From Cytophagales bacterium (GTDB taxonomy: Bacteria > Bacteroidota > Bacteroidia > Cytophagales > Bernardetiaceae), in assembly GCA_004293815.1 (NCBI GenBank), contig RDZD01000013.1, forward strand, positions 60,422-124,421: a stretch of 64,000 bases of DNA, given 5' to 3'. Each line of letters begins with the position of its first letter. Position 1 is the stretch's first letter. This document shows, one piece after another, positions 16,452 to 25,516 of this stretch. A program made the translations under genes and the position numbers. Under the pieces are notes generated by a model. The model saw only the letters and a list, made by a program, of their open reading frames with translations. It did not search any database and was not told where the DNA came from.

Positions 16452-17759
16452 ATGAAAACCAAAGCAAAAACGCCCAATAAAATCAACATCGTTACATTAG
16501 GTTGCTCTAAAAACCTAGTGGACTCCGAAGTATTGCTTACCCAACTTAAAGGCAACAACATAGCTGCCACACACGAGGCCAGCAATAACGATGCCAACAT
16601 CATCGTTATCAATACCTGTGGTTTCATAGAAAGAGCCAAGCAAGAATCAATAGACACCATTTTGCGTTATGCTGACGCAAAAACGGCTGGTAGTATCAAA
16701 AAACTGTATGTAACGGGCTGCCTTTCACACCGCTATAAAGAAGAACTCGCTCAGGAAATCCCCGAAGTAGACGCTTGGTTTGGCACTATGGAGTTGCCTG
16801 CCCTCCTCAAACGCTTTAAAGCCACCTATAAACACGAGTTGCTGGGCGAACGCCTCACCACCACTGCCAAGCATTATGCCTATCTTAAAATCAGCGAAGG
16901 CTGTGACCGTCCTTGCTCTTTTTGTGCCATTCCGCTCATGCGTGGCAAGCACGCCTCTAAGCCTATGGAGCAAATTCTACTTGAGGCCAAAAACTTAGTT
17001 AAGAACGGCGTAAAAGAGATTATGCTCATTGCGCAAGACTTAACCTATTATGGGATAGATATTTACCGCAAACGCAAGCTGGCCGAGCTGCTGGACGAGC
17101 TTGCTCAAGTGGAAGGTTTGGCTTGGATAAGGTTACACTACGCCTATCCTGCCAGTTTTCCGCTAGAAATTCTGCCTGTCATGCAAAAACACGGCAACAT
17201 CTGTAATTATTTAGACATTCCATTACAGACTGGTTCCGATGCCATGCTTAAAGCCATGCGTAGAGGTATCACAAGACCCAAAACTGAACAGCTAATTCAA
17301 AATATACGCGAATCAGTGCCTGGCATTGCCCTAAGAACCACACTTATCGCTGGTCACCCCAACGAAACAGAGGCCGACCACGAAGAAACGTTGAAGTTTG
17401 TAGAAAAAATGCGTTTTGATCGCCTAGGTGTGTTTTCGTACTCGCATGAGGAAAATACACATGCTTTTACAATGCCCGATAATGTGCCAGAGGATATCAA
17501 GCAAGCCCGCGTTTCCGAAATAATGAGCCTACAAGAAGATATCTCGCTTGACATCAATCAGGCCAAAGTGGGTAAGGTGTTTAAGGTACTTTTTGACCGA
17601 AAAGAAGGTGGTTTTTGGGTTGGACGCACTGAATATGACTCACCAGAAGTGGATAACGAAGTGTTGGTTTCGGCAGAAAGTTATGTGCGTTTGGGCGATT
17701 TTGCACAAGTTAAGATTCATGAAGCACAAGCCTTTGACTTATACGGTACGCTGGTATAA
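16452..17759 (+). CDS. rimO: ribosomal protein S12 methylthiotransferase
   Basis: 435 residues. It has the three-part MTTase layout: an N-terminal UPF0004 domain with cysteines in LGCSKNLVDSE, INTCGFI and VTGCLSHRY (second [4Fe-4S] cluster), the radical-SAM core with CDRPCSFCAIP (CxxxCxxC) near residues 152-160, and a C-terminal TRAM domain. The VTLGCSKNLVDSE opening is characteristic of RimO rather than MiaB. It adds a methylthio group to an aspartate of ribosomal protein S12. Apparently monocistronic. Confidence 0.95.
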   Translation: MKTKAKTPNKINIVTLGCSKNLVDSEVLLTQLKGNNIAATHEASNNDANIIVINTCGFIERAKQESIDTILRYADAKTAGSIKKLYVTGCLSHRYKEELAQEIPEVDAWFGTMELPALLKRFKATYKHELLGERLTTTAKHYAYLKISEGCDRPCSFCAIPLMRGKHASKPMEQILLEAKNLVKNGVKEIMLIAQDLTYYGIDIYRKRKLAELLDELAQVEGLAWIRLHYAYPASFPLEILPVMQKHGNICNYLDIPLQTGSDAMLKAMRRGITRPKTEQLIQNIRESVPGIALRTTLIAGHPNETEADHEETLKFVEKMRFDRLGVFSYSHEENTHAFTMPDNVPEDIKQARVSEIMSLQEDISLDINQAKVGKVFKVLFDRKEGGFWVGRTEYDSPEVDNEVLVSAESYVRLGDFAQVKIHEAQAFDLYGTLV

Positions 17760-17870
17760 GGCAGTAGAAAGTATTCTCTTTTTGTAGTGTCTCATGTGAT
17801 TTTCACCATTAAGGTCAAAAATTATTAAGCTTCATGTATAATTTTTAGAGAAATTTATTGGTTTTAGTGC

Positions 17871-17878
17871 TACTTTTG
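17871..17878 (+). promoter_or_regulatory. -7 box upstream of the CBM9/DUF5916 gene
   Basis: TACTTTTG matches TAnnTTTG about 77 bp before the start. A -33 TTG at proper distance was not found. Confidence 0.35.
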
Positions 17879-17954
17879 CGTGCGCAATTCCCAACACGTC
17901 TTATTGCTCGAATAACTAGCCACTTCTATTTGATTTTTTAACTTGAAAAATCCA

Positions 17955-20162
17955 ATGCAACTTGTTCGTATTGCGATGGGTCTGTGTTTTTTTATTGTGA
18001 CCGCATCTTTTCTTTTTGCCCAGAATACATCTTCTCCTGTTCCTGATATACAAGGGTATAAAACATCCACTAAGGTTAACATTGACGGCATACTGGACGA
18101 AGTTGTTTGGAAAGAACAATTACCGAGTAAGCAATTATTTACGCTGAACTTTCCCAATGATACGACTCTGGCCAAATCACAAACTGAGGTACGGGTAGCT
18201 TTTGATGATAATTTTTTGTACGTAGCTGCTATTTGTAAAGACGCTTCACCTCAAAAAAAGCATGTCATATCTTCTTTAAAGCGCGACTTTGACTGGGGAC
18301 TGAATGATAACTTTTCTCTCTACTTAGATCCTTTTCAGGACAAACTGAATGGGTTTAGTTTTACTGTGTCAGCCATGAATGTTCAGCACGAAACCATGAT
18401 ATCTGATGGCAGTTCTTATGACAGTTCTTGGGATACTTGGTGGCTGAGTGCTGTTACTTTGACCGATGACCATTGGGTGGTAGAAATGGCTATACCGTTT
18501 CGTATGCTGCGCTACAAGGATAAGTCTAGCACTTGGGGTGTGAATTTTGCCCGCAATGATGTTAAGAATAATCAGCTTTCCACATGGGCGCGTGTACCGC
18601 AGGCGTATAGCTCTGGCACGTTGGCGTTTTGTGGACAGCTACATTTTGCAGAGCCTATCAAGCGGGTACGCACCAACTTTGCCATTATTCCGTATCTGGC
18701 GGGGCAAACTAATCAAACCTTTCAGCCTCAAAAAGACAGCAAGCAAAGCGGTAACAGTGGGATAGACGCTAAAGTGGCTCTTACATCTTCGCTCAATTTA
18801 GACCTGACTGTAAATCCTGATTTTGCGCAAGTGGAAGTGGACAGGCAAGTGACCAATTTGAGCCGTTTTGAAATATTTTTTCCTGAGAGACGACAATTTT
18901 TTGTAGAAAACAGCGACTTATTTGCCCGTTTTGGATTTAGAAATCTCAGGCCGTTTTTTTCTCGACGTATAGGGATTGATTTAGACACCACCACCAATCA
19001 AATTGTTCAGAACCCCATTCTTTATGGAGCGCGTTTGAGCGGCAAAGTGAATAAAAACTGGCGCGTGGGTGGTATGAATCTGCAAACGGCAAGTAATGAG
19101 AAGAAAGGAATCCAAGGCCAGAATTATACCGTAGCCGCCGTACAAAGGCAGCTATTCACCCGCTCAAACATTGCCTTTATTGGTGTAAACAGACAAATTT
19201 TTAATGATAAGTCTGATGAACGCTATAAACGTTTGCTTGGGGCTGATTTCAACTACCAATCTAAGGATAATAAATTGTGGGCCAAAGTATTTTATCACCG
19301 AGCTTTTGATCCCTCCCGTAAAGCTCAAAATCATGCACATGCAGGCTTTTTAAACTATAGAAGTAGAAAATTTAATATTTGGTGGAACCACGAGTTTGCG
19401 GGCGAGAACTACGATATCAACGATATTGGTTTTGTATCTCGGAATGCTATGTGGCGATTTGAACCTATATTTGAGTATTTTATGTATCCTAAGTCAAAAA
19501 AAATATTCAGATTTGGCCTCAAAAGCTACAATAATCTCTACACCAATCTCAATAGAAAGGTAACCGATTTCTATCAAGAAGTAGAGTTTTCTACGGAACT
19601 TCTAAACACAGTTTCCTTTACTTTTTGGGCTTTTAGAGATTATACCTATCTCTTTTTTCCTTTTAACCCTTCTAATGATCCCACCAAAGAAAAATTGGCC
19701 GCCGATACAGACTATAATGTGAACGGCTGGGCTTTTTATGCCAACACAGACGTGAGAAAACGCCTTAACGGCTCTATTTATGTTAATTACGGTGGCTATT
19801 TTTTGGGTAACAAGCTGGAGGTAAATACCAAAATGAATTACCGTTTGCAGCCCTACGGCTCGGTGGCTTTAGATGTAAGCTACAACGCTATAGAACAACC
19901 CGAAGCTTACGGCAGCAATAAGTTCTGGTTGGTTGCGCCGCGCGTAGATTTCTCCTTTACGCGTTCGCTCTTTCTTACTACTTTTATGCAATACAACACG
20001 CAGGCCAATAACTTCAATCTAAACAGCCGCTTGCAGTGGCGTTTCAAACCTGTTTCGGACTTGTTTTTGGTGTATTCCGAAAACTACGCTACTCAGGATA
20101 TGAGCAGGAAAAATAGGGCTTTAGTTCTAAAAATAAGCTATTTCATTGTGCCCAAACGGTAG
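17955..20162 (+). CDS. CBM9-like / DUF5916 outer-membrane beta-barrel protein
   Basis: 735 residues from the ATG of MQLVRIAMG; a TTG four codons earlier is possible. A signal peptide ends in FLFAQ. Residues about 35-225 form a carbohydrate-binding-family-9-like domain (VNIDGILDEVVWKE, then EVRVAFDDNFLYVAAICKD, RDFDWGLNDNFSLYLDPF and WVVEMAIPFRMLRY). The rest matches the DUF5916 barrel pattern, including NPDFAQVEVDRQVTNLSRFE and FFPERRQFFVENSDLF. Such proteins sit in the outer membrane; their ligand is unknown, with carbohydrate or heme-like binding suggested for the CBM9-like domain. A GNAT acetyltransferase gene follows after 20 bp and is probably co-transcribed. Confidence 0.85.
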   Translation: MQLVRIAMGLCFFIVTASFLFAQNTSSPVPDIQGYKTSTKVNIDGILDEVVWKEQLPSKQLFTLNFPNDTTLAKSQTEVRVAFDDNFLYVAAICKDASPQKKHVISSLKRDFDWGLNDNFSLYLDPFQDKLNGFSFTVSAMNVQHETMISDGSSYDSSWDTWWLSAVTLTDDHWVVEMAIPFRMLRYKDKSSTWGVNFARNDVKNNQLSTWARVPQAYSSGTLAFCGQLHFAEPIKRVRTNFAIIPYLAGQTNQTFQPQKDSKQSGNSGIDAKVALTSSLNLDLTVNPDFAQVEVDRQVTNLSRFEIFFPERRQFFVENSDLFARFGFRNLRPFFSRRIGIDLDTTTNQIVQNPILYGARLSGKVNKNWRVGGMNLQTASNEKKGIQGQNYTVAAVQRQLFTRSNIAFIGVNRQIFNDKSDERYKRLLGADFNYQSKDNKLWAKVFYHRAFDPSRKAQNHAHAGFLNYRSRKFNIWWNHEFAGENYDINDIGFVSRNAMWRFEPIFEYFMYPKSKKIFRFGLKSYNNLYTNLNRKVTDFYQEVEFSTELLNTVSFTFWAFRDYTYLFFPFNPSNDPTKEKLAADTDYNVNGWAFYANTDVRKRLNGSIYVNYGGYFLGNKLEVNTKMNYRLQPYGSVALDVSYNAIEQPEAYGSNKFWLVAPRVDFSFTRSLFLTTFMQYNTQANNFNLNSRLQWRFKPVSDLFLVYSENYATQDMSRKNRALVLKISYFIVPKR

Positions 20163-20182
20163 GATGTCATACATAACAACAC

Positions 20183-20638
20183 ATGACCCAATCAGTAGAA
20201 ATACGCCCCTACCAAGCACAAGATAAAGCCTCTGTTTTAGAGCTTCTTAGGCTCAATACACCTCAATTCTTTGCGCCTGAAGAAGAAGCAGACTTGTCCT
20301 TTTATCTCGACCAAGAGACAGAACTCTACTATGTGCTGCTTTATGAAGCAAAAATAGTGGGCTGTGGTGGAATCAATTTTGATGAAAGCCAAACACATGG
20401 AAAGTTAAGTTGGGACATTCTACACCCATTGTATCAAGGTCGATACTTGGGCCAAATGCTTTTAGAATACCGCACAGAAAAGCTGAAATCTATGCCAAGT
20501 GTCCAAAAAATTACTGTCAGAACATCACAAATGGCCTTTATGTTTTACCAGAAGCAGGGTTTTGTGCTTTTGGAGGTCATCAAAAATTATTGGGCTATGG
20601 GCTTTGATATGTACCACATGGAGTACCAAAACCTCTAA
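20183..20638 (+). CDS. GNAT-family N-acetyltransferase
   Basis: 151 residues. The GNAT fold is visible from IRPYQAQDKASVLELLRLNTP at the N-terminus, the central strand YVLLYEAKIVGCGGINF, and the acetyl-CoA loop YQGRYLGQMLLEYRTEKL near residues 87-104. TSQMAFMFYQKQGFVLLE is the usual C-terminal element. The substrate is not predictable. Start 20 bp after the CBM9/DUF5916 gene on the same strand suggests an operon. Confidence 0.85.
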   Translation: MTQSVEIRPYQAQDKASVLELLRLNTPQFFAPEEEADLSFYLDQETELYYVLLYEAKIVGCGGINFDESQTHGKLSWDILHPLYQGRYLGQMLLEYRTEKLKSMPSVQKITVRTSQMAFMFYQKQGFVLLEVIKNYWAMGFDMYHMEYQNL

Positions 20639-20710
20639 TACGTCTCATTCTAATTTGTAAAGAGAGTTATTCTTTCAAAAGAAAACTCAATAGTTTTGGT
20701 ATACAATCTC

Positions 20711-22273
20711 TTACGAGCGCGGCTCTAAAAGAATAAACGGAATGAGCATTTCTTCCATAGATACACCACCATGTTGAAAAGTGTCTTTATAGTACTTCAC
20801 ATAGTGATTGTAGTTGTTGGGGTATGCAAAAAAGTGGTCTTCAGTAGCAAAAACATAGGATGTGGATACGTTTGGGCTAGGTAGTCCAAAAGAGTCTGGT
20901 TTACGCGTCATGACAATGTTTTTTCCCTGAAAGTTTAAATTTTTGCCTTGCTTGTAACGTAAATTAGTGTTTGTGTTTTTGTCACCCACTATTTTGAAAG
21001 GCTTTTCGGTGCGTATAGTGCCATGATCGGTAGTAATTACCACTTTAACCTTGTGAGAGGCCAACCATTTGAGCATTTCCAAAAGCGGGGAGTGCAAAAA
21101 CCACGATAAAGTAACGGCTCTGTAAGCTGACTCGTCCGGGGCAAGCTCTCTAATCACATTCACATCCGTGCGTGCGTGTGAGAGCGCGTCCACGAAGTTA
21201 TAAACAACAGCATTGAGATGATTGGAAAGCAGCATTTTAAGACTTTCGTTGAGAGCCTTACCTTGCTTGTTATTCAAAATCTTATGATATGACATTTTGA
21301 TATGATCCAAACGCCTTCTTTGCAAGAGGCGACGCAAAAATTCGTCTTCAAAGTTATTCTTTGTTCCCTCTTCATCGTCATCAGCCCACAATTGCGGATA
21401 ATCGTAGGAGATTTCCAGCGGAGTAAGTCCCGCAAAAATTGCATTGCGTGCGTAGGCCGTCGTGGTAGGTAAAATAGAACAATAGAGACTGTCTTCTATG
21501 GTATTGTAGTATTCTGCAATGATGGGTTCTAGCATACGCCACTGGTCTAGGCGCAAATTATCTACAAGAATAAAAAATACGCTTTCGTCGTCTTTCAAAA
21601 GTGGTAGTATCTTGTTGGCTATCAGCTTATGCGACATCAGAGGTGTGTTGCTAGGCGGCGATGTACTAAACCATGTTTCATAGTTTTCTCTCACAAACTT
21701 TGTGAAATTGACATTGGCCTCTTCTTTTTGACTCACTAAAACCTCTCTCATTTGATTGCTTTCGGCTTTATCCATTTCTAGTTCCCAAAATACCAGCTTT
21801 TTATAGACTTCGCTCCAATCTTGAAAGCTATTCACATCGTTAAAAGCCATACCAATATTGCGGAAATCTTGCTGGTAGCTGTGGTTGGTATACTCAGCTA
21901 TCAAGCGTTTTTTATCCAAACATTTTTTTATAGAGAGTAATATTTGATTGGGATTCACTGGTTTGATAAGGTAGTCAGCAATTTTTGAAGCAATGGCCTC
22001 CTCCATAATGCTTTCCTCTTCGCTTTTGGTAATCATAATAACGGGCAGGTTGGGACGCATCGTTTTTATTTGCTGAAGGGTTTCCAAGCCGCTCATGCCA
22101 GGCATGTTCTCATCTAAAAACACCAAATCGTAATGCGTTTTTTCGCATTGCTCTAGCGCATCTAGGCCACTACAAACAGCTTTTACCTGATACCCTTTTT
22201 GATTTAAAAATAAAATATGAGGTTTCAGACGATCTATCTCATCGTCGGCCCAGAGGATATTGGTGTTTTGCAT
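20711..22273 (-). CDS. porX: PorX: response regulator with PglZ/alkaline phosphatase-like domain (T9SS regulator)
   Basis: 520 residues from the ATG of MQNTNILWADDE; an upstream TTG would add nine residues and fits the family less well. A receiver domain (about 1-120) keeps the acidic pair WADDE, the phospho-acceptor LVFLDENMPG, the T/S position MITKSEE and the lysine YLIKPVN. The C-terminal PglZ-type domain (about 200-510) has VDNLRLDQWR, PTTTAYARNAIFAG, DALSHARTD and TTDHGTIR, the metal-binding and catalytic elements. PorX regulates type IX secretion with the sensor PorY and sigma factor SigP in Porphyromonas gingivalis, and its C-terminal domain is a phosphodiesterase. PorY is not in this window. 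Confidence 0.95.
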   Translation of the reverse strand: MQNTNILWADDEIDRLKPHILFLNQKGYQVKAVCSGLDALEQCEKTHYDLVFLDENMPGMSGLETLQQIKTMRPNLPVIMITKSEEESIMEEAIASKIADYLIKPVNPNQILLSIKKCLDKKRLIAEYTNHSYQQDFRNIGMAFNDVNSFQDWSEVYKKLVFWELEMDKAESNQMREVLVSQKEEANVNFTKFVRENYETWFSTSPPSNTPLMSHKLIANKILPLLKDDESVFFILVDNLRLDQWRMLEPIIAEYYNTIEDSLYCSILPTTTAYARNAIFAGLTPLEISYDYPQLWADDDEEGTKNNFEDEFLRRLLQRRRLDHIKMSYHKILNNKQGKALNESLKMLLSNHLNAVVYNFVDALSHARTDVNVIRELAPDESAYRAVTLSWFLHSPLLEMLKWLASHKVKVVITTDHGTIRTEKPFKIVGDKNTNTNLRYKQGKNLNFQGKNIVMTRKPDSFGLPSPNVSTSYVFATEDHFFAYPNNYNHYVKYYKDTFQHGGVSMEEMLIPFILLEPRS

Positions 22274-22323
22274 GTGGTTGTTTTTATTTAGACTAGTCAA
22301 AAATGTTTTATACGTTTCAGCCG

Positions 22324-22331
22324 CAAAAATA
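22324..22331 (-). promoter_or_regulatory. -7 box upstream of porX
   Basis: TATTTTTG on the minus strand matches TAnnTTTG and lies about 50 bp before the porX ATG. The -33 element is not clear. Confidence 0.35.
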
Positions 22332-22393
22332 GTTGCTTTTTTTTAAACGCTGCTGGTCTCAACACAGATTATAGCAAGAGATTGGTAAACTTT

Positions 22394-22432
22394 AAATTTA
22401 TTTCATGCAACAGTGTTGCATGAAATAAATTT
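22394..22432. promoter_or_regulatory. 39-bp perfect palindrome, probable operator for the COG0523 GTPase gene
   Basis: Two perfect 19-nt arms (AAATTTATTTCATGCAACA and its exact complement) surround a single central G. The inner core TGCAACA-G-TGTTGCA is the size of a dimeric repressor site. The right arm covers the TTG of the candidate -33 element and a TAACTTTG -7 box begins 4 bp beyond the repeat. No T run follows, and it sits upstream of a gene, so a terminator is unlikely. COG0523 genes are often controlled by the zinc repressor Zur, which makes Zur (or another Fur-family regulator) the leading candidate; this assignment is inference. Confidence 0.7.
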
Positions 22433-22443
22433 GCTTAACTTTG
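22416..22443 (+). promoter_or_regulatory. promoter of the COG0523 GTPase gene
   Basis: TAACTTTG at 22436-22443 is a perfect -7 box. TTG at 22416-22418 is 17 nt upstream, slightly shorter than the 19-20 nt seen elsewhere in the window. The -33 element lies inside the palindrome, so a bound repressor would block it. Confidence 0.6.
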
Positions 22444-22535
22444 CCACACAAACGCTGATTTTACGCACTCTAAGTTCTAGATACCTTACTTCTTTATCAA
22501 TCGTATTTAGTTCTCTTAAATTTCTTTTATAAGAT

Positions 22536-23750
22536 ATGAAAACTATAAAAAAACTACCTGTTACTGTTTTGAGCGGCTTTTTGGGCGCAGGCAAAACGAC
22601 CCTCCTCAACCATGTCCTTCATAACAAAGCGGGCATGAAAGTGGCAGTGATTGTCAATGACATGAGCGAAGTAAACATAGATGCGCGCTTGGTAGAGAAT
22701 GAAAACACACTCTCTAGAACCGAAGAAAAACTAGTGGAAATGAGCAACGGCTGCATTTGCTGTACGCTGCGCGAAGATCTGATTCTGGAAGTGGAGAAGC
22801 TCGCCAAAGAAGGACGCTTTGACTACTTGCTCATTGAAAGCACAGGCATCAGCGAGCCTGTGCCTGTGGCACAAACTTTTTCATTTGTAGACGAAACCAA
22901 TGGGGTAGATTTATCTAGTTTTAGTTACATAGACACCATGGTAACCGTGGTAGACTGCCTGAACTTTTTTAAAGACTTTGGGTCTGATGACTTGTTGCAA
23001 GACAGGGAGCTGACCAATATGGAAGAGGATTATCGCACCATTGTCAATTTGCTCACAGACCAAATTGAGTTTGCCAATATCATCATTCTCAACAAAATAG
23101 ATTTGGTAGACTCTGAAACCGTTAAGCTGCTGACGGCCATCATACAAAAATTAAATCCTTCGGCCAAGCTCATCATGACTTCATTCGGAAAGGTGAAGCC
23201 CGAAGACATCTTAAACACACATCTGTTTGACATGGAAGTGGCACAAAGTTCTGCTGGTTGGCAAAAAGAACTGGAGTCGCCCACCCATACGCCTGAAACC
23301 GAGGAATATGGCATTTCTTCGTTTGTGTTTAAAGAACAGCGTCCCTTTCACCCCGAGCGCCTTTGGTATTATCTAAACGACAACTATCCTGCAAATGTAT
23401 TGAGAGCCAAGGGCTTGTTTTGGATAGCGTCGCGTCCTGACGAAGCTATCAGCTTTTCTCAGGCGGGCGGGTCGCTGCGCTTAGAAAAATCGGGCGTTTG
23501 GTGGTGTAGTATGCCTTATGCTGACCGCACCAAATACTCCAGCTTTTTGAATAATCAAACTTATATAGAAGCTAGATGGAGCAAACAGTGGGGCGACAGA
23601 GTCAATGAGTTAGTCTTTATAGGTCAAAATCTTAATAAAGAAGACATGATTGCTGAGCTTAAAGACTGCTTACTCACAGAAGAAGAAGCAAAACTTTTTG
23701 GTAAAGAAAACAAAAACGCCTTTGCCGATCCTTTCCCTGATGACCTTTAG
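22536..23750 (+). CDS. COG0523 (CobW/ZNG1-like) GTP-dependent metal chaperone
   Basis: 404 residues. The N-terminal GTPase domain has the P-loop [16 protein letters not shown] (from about residue 11), the family signature CxCC as Cys73-Ile-Cys75-Cys76 in [22 protein letters not shown], and the guanine-specificity motif ILNKIDLV near residue 187. The C-terminal CobW_C domain (about 255-390) includes [20 protein letters not shown] and GLFWIASRP. The family uses GTP hydrolysis to deliver metals, commonly zinc under limitation, to client enzymes. The long palindrome over its promoter suggests metal-responsive repression. No zinc transporter or duplicate zinc-independent enzyme is adjacent, so the metal is not proven. 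Confidence 0.88.
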   Translation: MKTIKKLPVTVLSGFLGAGKTTLLNHVLHNKAGMKVAVIVNDMSEVNIDARLVENENTLSRTEEKLVEMSNGCICCTLREDLILEVEKLAKEGRFDYLLIESTGISEPVPVAQTFSFVDETNGVDLSSFSYIDTMVTVVDCLNFFKDFGSDDLLQDRELTNMEEDYRTIVNLLTDQIEFANIIILNKIDLVDSETVKLLTAIIQKLNPSAKLIMTSFGKVKPEDILNTHLFDMEVAQSSAGWQKELESPTHTPETEEYGISSFVFKEQRPFHPERLWYYLNDNYPANVLRAKGLFWIASRPDEAISFSQAGGSLRLEKSGVWWCSMPYADRTKYSSFLNNQTYIEARWSKQWGDRVNELVFIGQNLNKEDMIAELKDCLLTEEEAKLFGKENKNAFADPFPDDL

Positions 23751-23788
23751 TCTATTCTACTCAACTTAATTTTGGGCTGTAGCAGCAT

Positions 23789-25168
23789 CTAGACAAATAA
23801 TTTTTCGATAAAGTGCTCAAGCTTAGATTCTGCTACAAGCTCTATTTTGAAGTTTTGAGGAGCTAAACCCTTCAGGTTAAATTTAGAAATAAACATTCTT
23901 CTGAAACCCAACTTTTCGGCCTCCGCTATGCGTTGCTCTATGCGTCCCACGGCGCGCACCTCGCCGCCCAAGCCCACCTCTGCGGCAAAGCAGACATCTT
24001 GAGGAATGACAATATCTTCCAAAGAGGAAATAACGGCCATACAAACGGCCAAATCTAGTGCGGGGTCTTCTACTTTTATTCCGCCTGCTAAGTTTAAAAA
24101 CACATCTTGTGCCCCAAGTCTGTACCCGCCGCGTTTCTCGAGAACGGCTAGCAGCATATTGAGCCTCTTGGCATCAAAACCCGTGGTGCTGCGTTGAGGT
24201 GTTCCGTAAGTAGCCACACTTACAAGAGACTGTACCTCAATGAGAAGAGGACGATTGCCTTCTAGTGTAGCCGCTATGGTGATGCCTGTAATAGACTCTT
24301 CGCGCTGTGAAATTAAGATCTCGGAGGGGTTGCTCACCTCGCGCAGCCCGTTGGAAAGCATTTCATAAATACCCAGTTCAGAGGTGGAGCCAAATCTGTT
24401 TTTGGTGGTGCGCAGAATGCGATAAGATAAATGACGGTCGCCCTCAAACTGCAAAACTGTATCCACCATGTGTTCAAGGACTTTAGGGCCAGCGATAGTG
24501 CCTTCTTTGGTGATGTGACCAATCAAAAACACCGCCGTGCCGCTTTCTTTGGCAAATCGCATCAGCTCGGCTGTGCACTGACGCACCTGCGATATGCTGC
24601 CTGCTCCCGATTCTATAAAAGCTGTATGAAGGGTTTGAATGGAATCTATAACCACTAAATCGGGCTGTACAGCCGCTATTTGTTGAAAAACATTCTGAGT
24701 ATTGGTTTCTGTTAGAATGTAGCAGTCTGAGAGTGCATCGGCAAGGCGTTCCGCACGCATTTTTATCTGAGAGTCGCTCTCTTCGCCCGATACATACAAA
24801 ACTTTTAAGCCCTCTAACATCAGCGCAATTTGAAGCATAAGCGTAGACTTGCCTATGCCTGGCTCTCCAGCCAATAAAACTAAGGAACCGTGTACAATAC
24901 CTCCACCCAATACTCTGTTAAGCTCTGCGTCGGGTGTAATCAGGCGCGGACGACTGTCGTAGTCAATAGCAGCCAAAGACTTGGGCTTGTTGCTCACCTG
25001 TGCCGAGCTAGTGGTGGCCTTCCATATCTTTGCATTAGGACTTGGTTCTTCCTGTACTTCCTCTACAAAAGTACTCCATTCCTCACAAGCAGGACACTTG
25101 CCGAGCCACTTGGGAGCCTGATAACCGCAGTTTTGGCAGTAATAGCTAGATTTTGCTTTTTTTGACAT
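23789..25168 (-). CDS. radA: DNA repair protein RadA
   Basis: 459 residues. The zinc finger has Cys11, Cys14, Cys25 and Cys28 (CQNCGY then CPACEEW). The RecA-like core has Walker A AGEPGIGKSTLMLQ and the RadA-specific KNRFG (RTTKNRFGSTSELG). The C-terminal Lon-like domain includes GGIKVEDPALDLAVCMAVISS. RadA helps branch migration and processing of recombination intermediates. It is the last gene of a probable moxR-DUF3098-radA operon (52-56 bp gaps). Confidence 0.95.
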   Translation of the reverse strand: MSKKAKSSYYCQNCGYQAPKWLGKCPACEEWSTFVEEVQEEPSPNAKIWKATTSSAQVSNKPKSLAAIDYDSRPRLITPDAELNRVLGGGIVHGSLVLLAGEPGIGKSTLMLQIALMLEGLKVLYVSGEESDSQIKMRAERLADALSDCYILTETNTQNVFQQIAAVQPDLVVIDSIQTLHTAFIESGAGSISQVRQCTAELMRFAKESGTAVFLIGHITKEGTIAGPKVLEHMVDTVLQFEGDRHLSYRILRTTKNRFGSTSELGIYEMLSNGLREVSNPSEILISQREESITGITIAATLEGNRPLLIEVQSLVSVATYGTPQRSTTGFDAKRLNMLLAVLEKRGGYRLGAQDVFLNLAGGIKVEDPALDLAVCMAVISSLEDIVIPQDVCFAAEVGLGGEVRAVGRIEQRIAEAEKLGFRRMFISKFNLKGLAPQNFKIELVAESKLEHFIEKLFV

Positions 25169-25220
25169 GATCTAAGCCTTTTTGTGAGAAAACAACAGGC
25201 AGGCTACCCATAACAGCAAC

Positions 25221-25460
25221 CTAAGCTGTTTTTTCTTTGTAGAGAATGGCAAAAATACCAAACATGAAGCCCGAAAACAGAATAATTGGCCCTAATGTGA
25301 GTCCCATGAAGCCAGAACCATAAGGCGTGCTATCCATAGAAATCACCAGCATGCCAAGTAATATCATGCCTATGCCCGTAAGCATAAAAGTGTAATTTTT
25401 CTTAGTGAAAGGAAATCCTTTGGGTTGGGTTTCAGGGGTATTGCTTGGGTTCGCGCTCAT
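25221..25460 (-). CDS. DUF3098 small membrane protein
   Basis: 79 residues with two transmembrane helices separated by a short loop (TFMLTGIGMILLGMLVISM, then LTLGPIILFSGFMFGIFAIL). The loop DSTPYGSGFMGLTLGP and the FPFTKKNY entry are typical of DUF3098, a Bacteroidota family of unknown function often found near cell-division genes. Here it lies between moxR and radA on the same strand. The function is unknown. Confidence 0.8.
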   Translation of the reverse strand: MSANPSNTPETQPKGFPFTKKNYTFMLTGIGMILLGMLVISMDSTPYGSGFMGLTLGPIILFSGFMFGIFAILYKEKTA

Positions 25461-25516
25461 CTTATTTTTGTGGTTTTAAGAGTTTTATATAGAAAAACAG
25501 ATTCATGTCGGATCTT

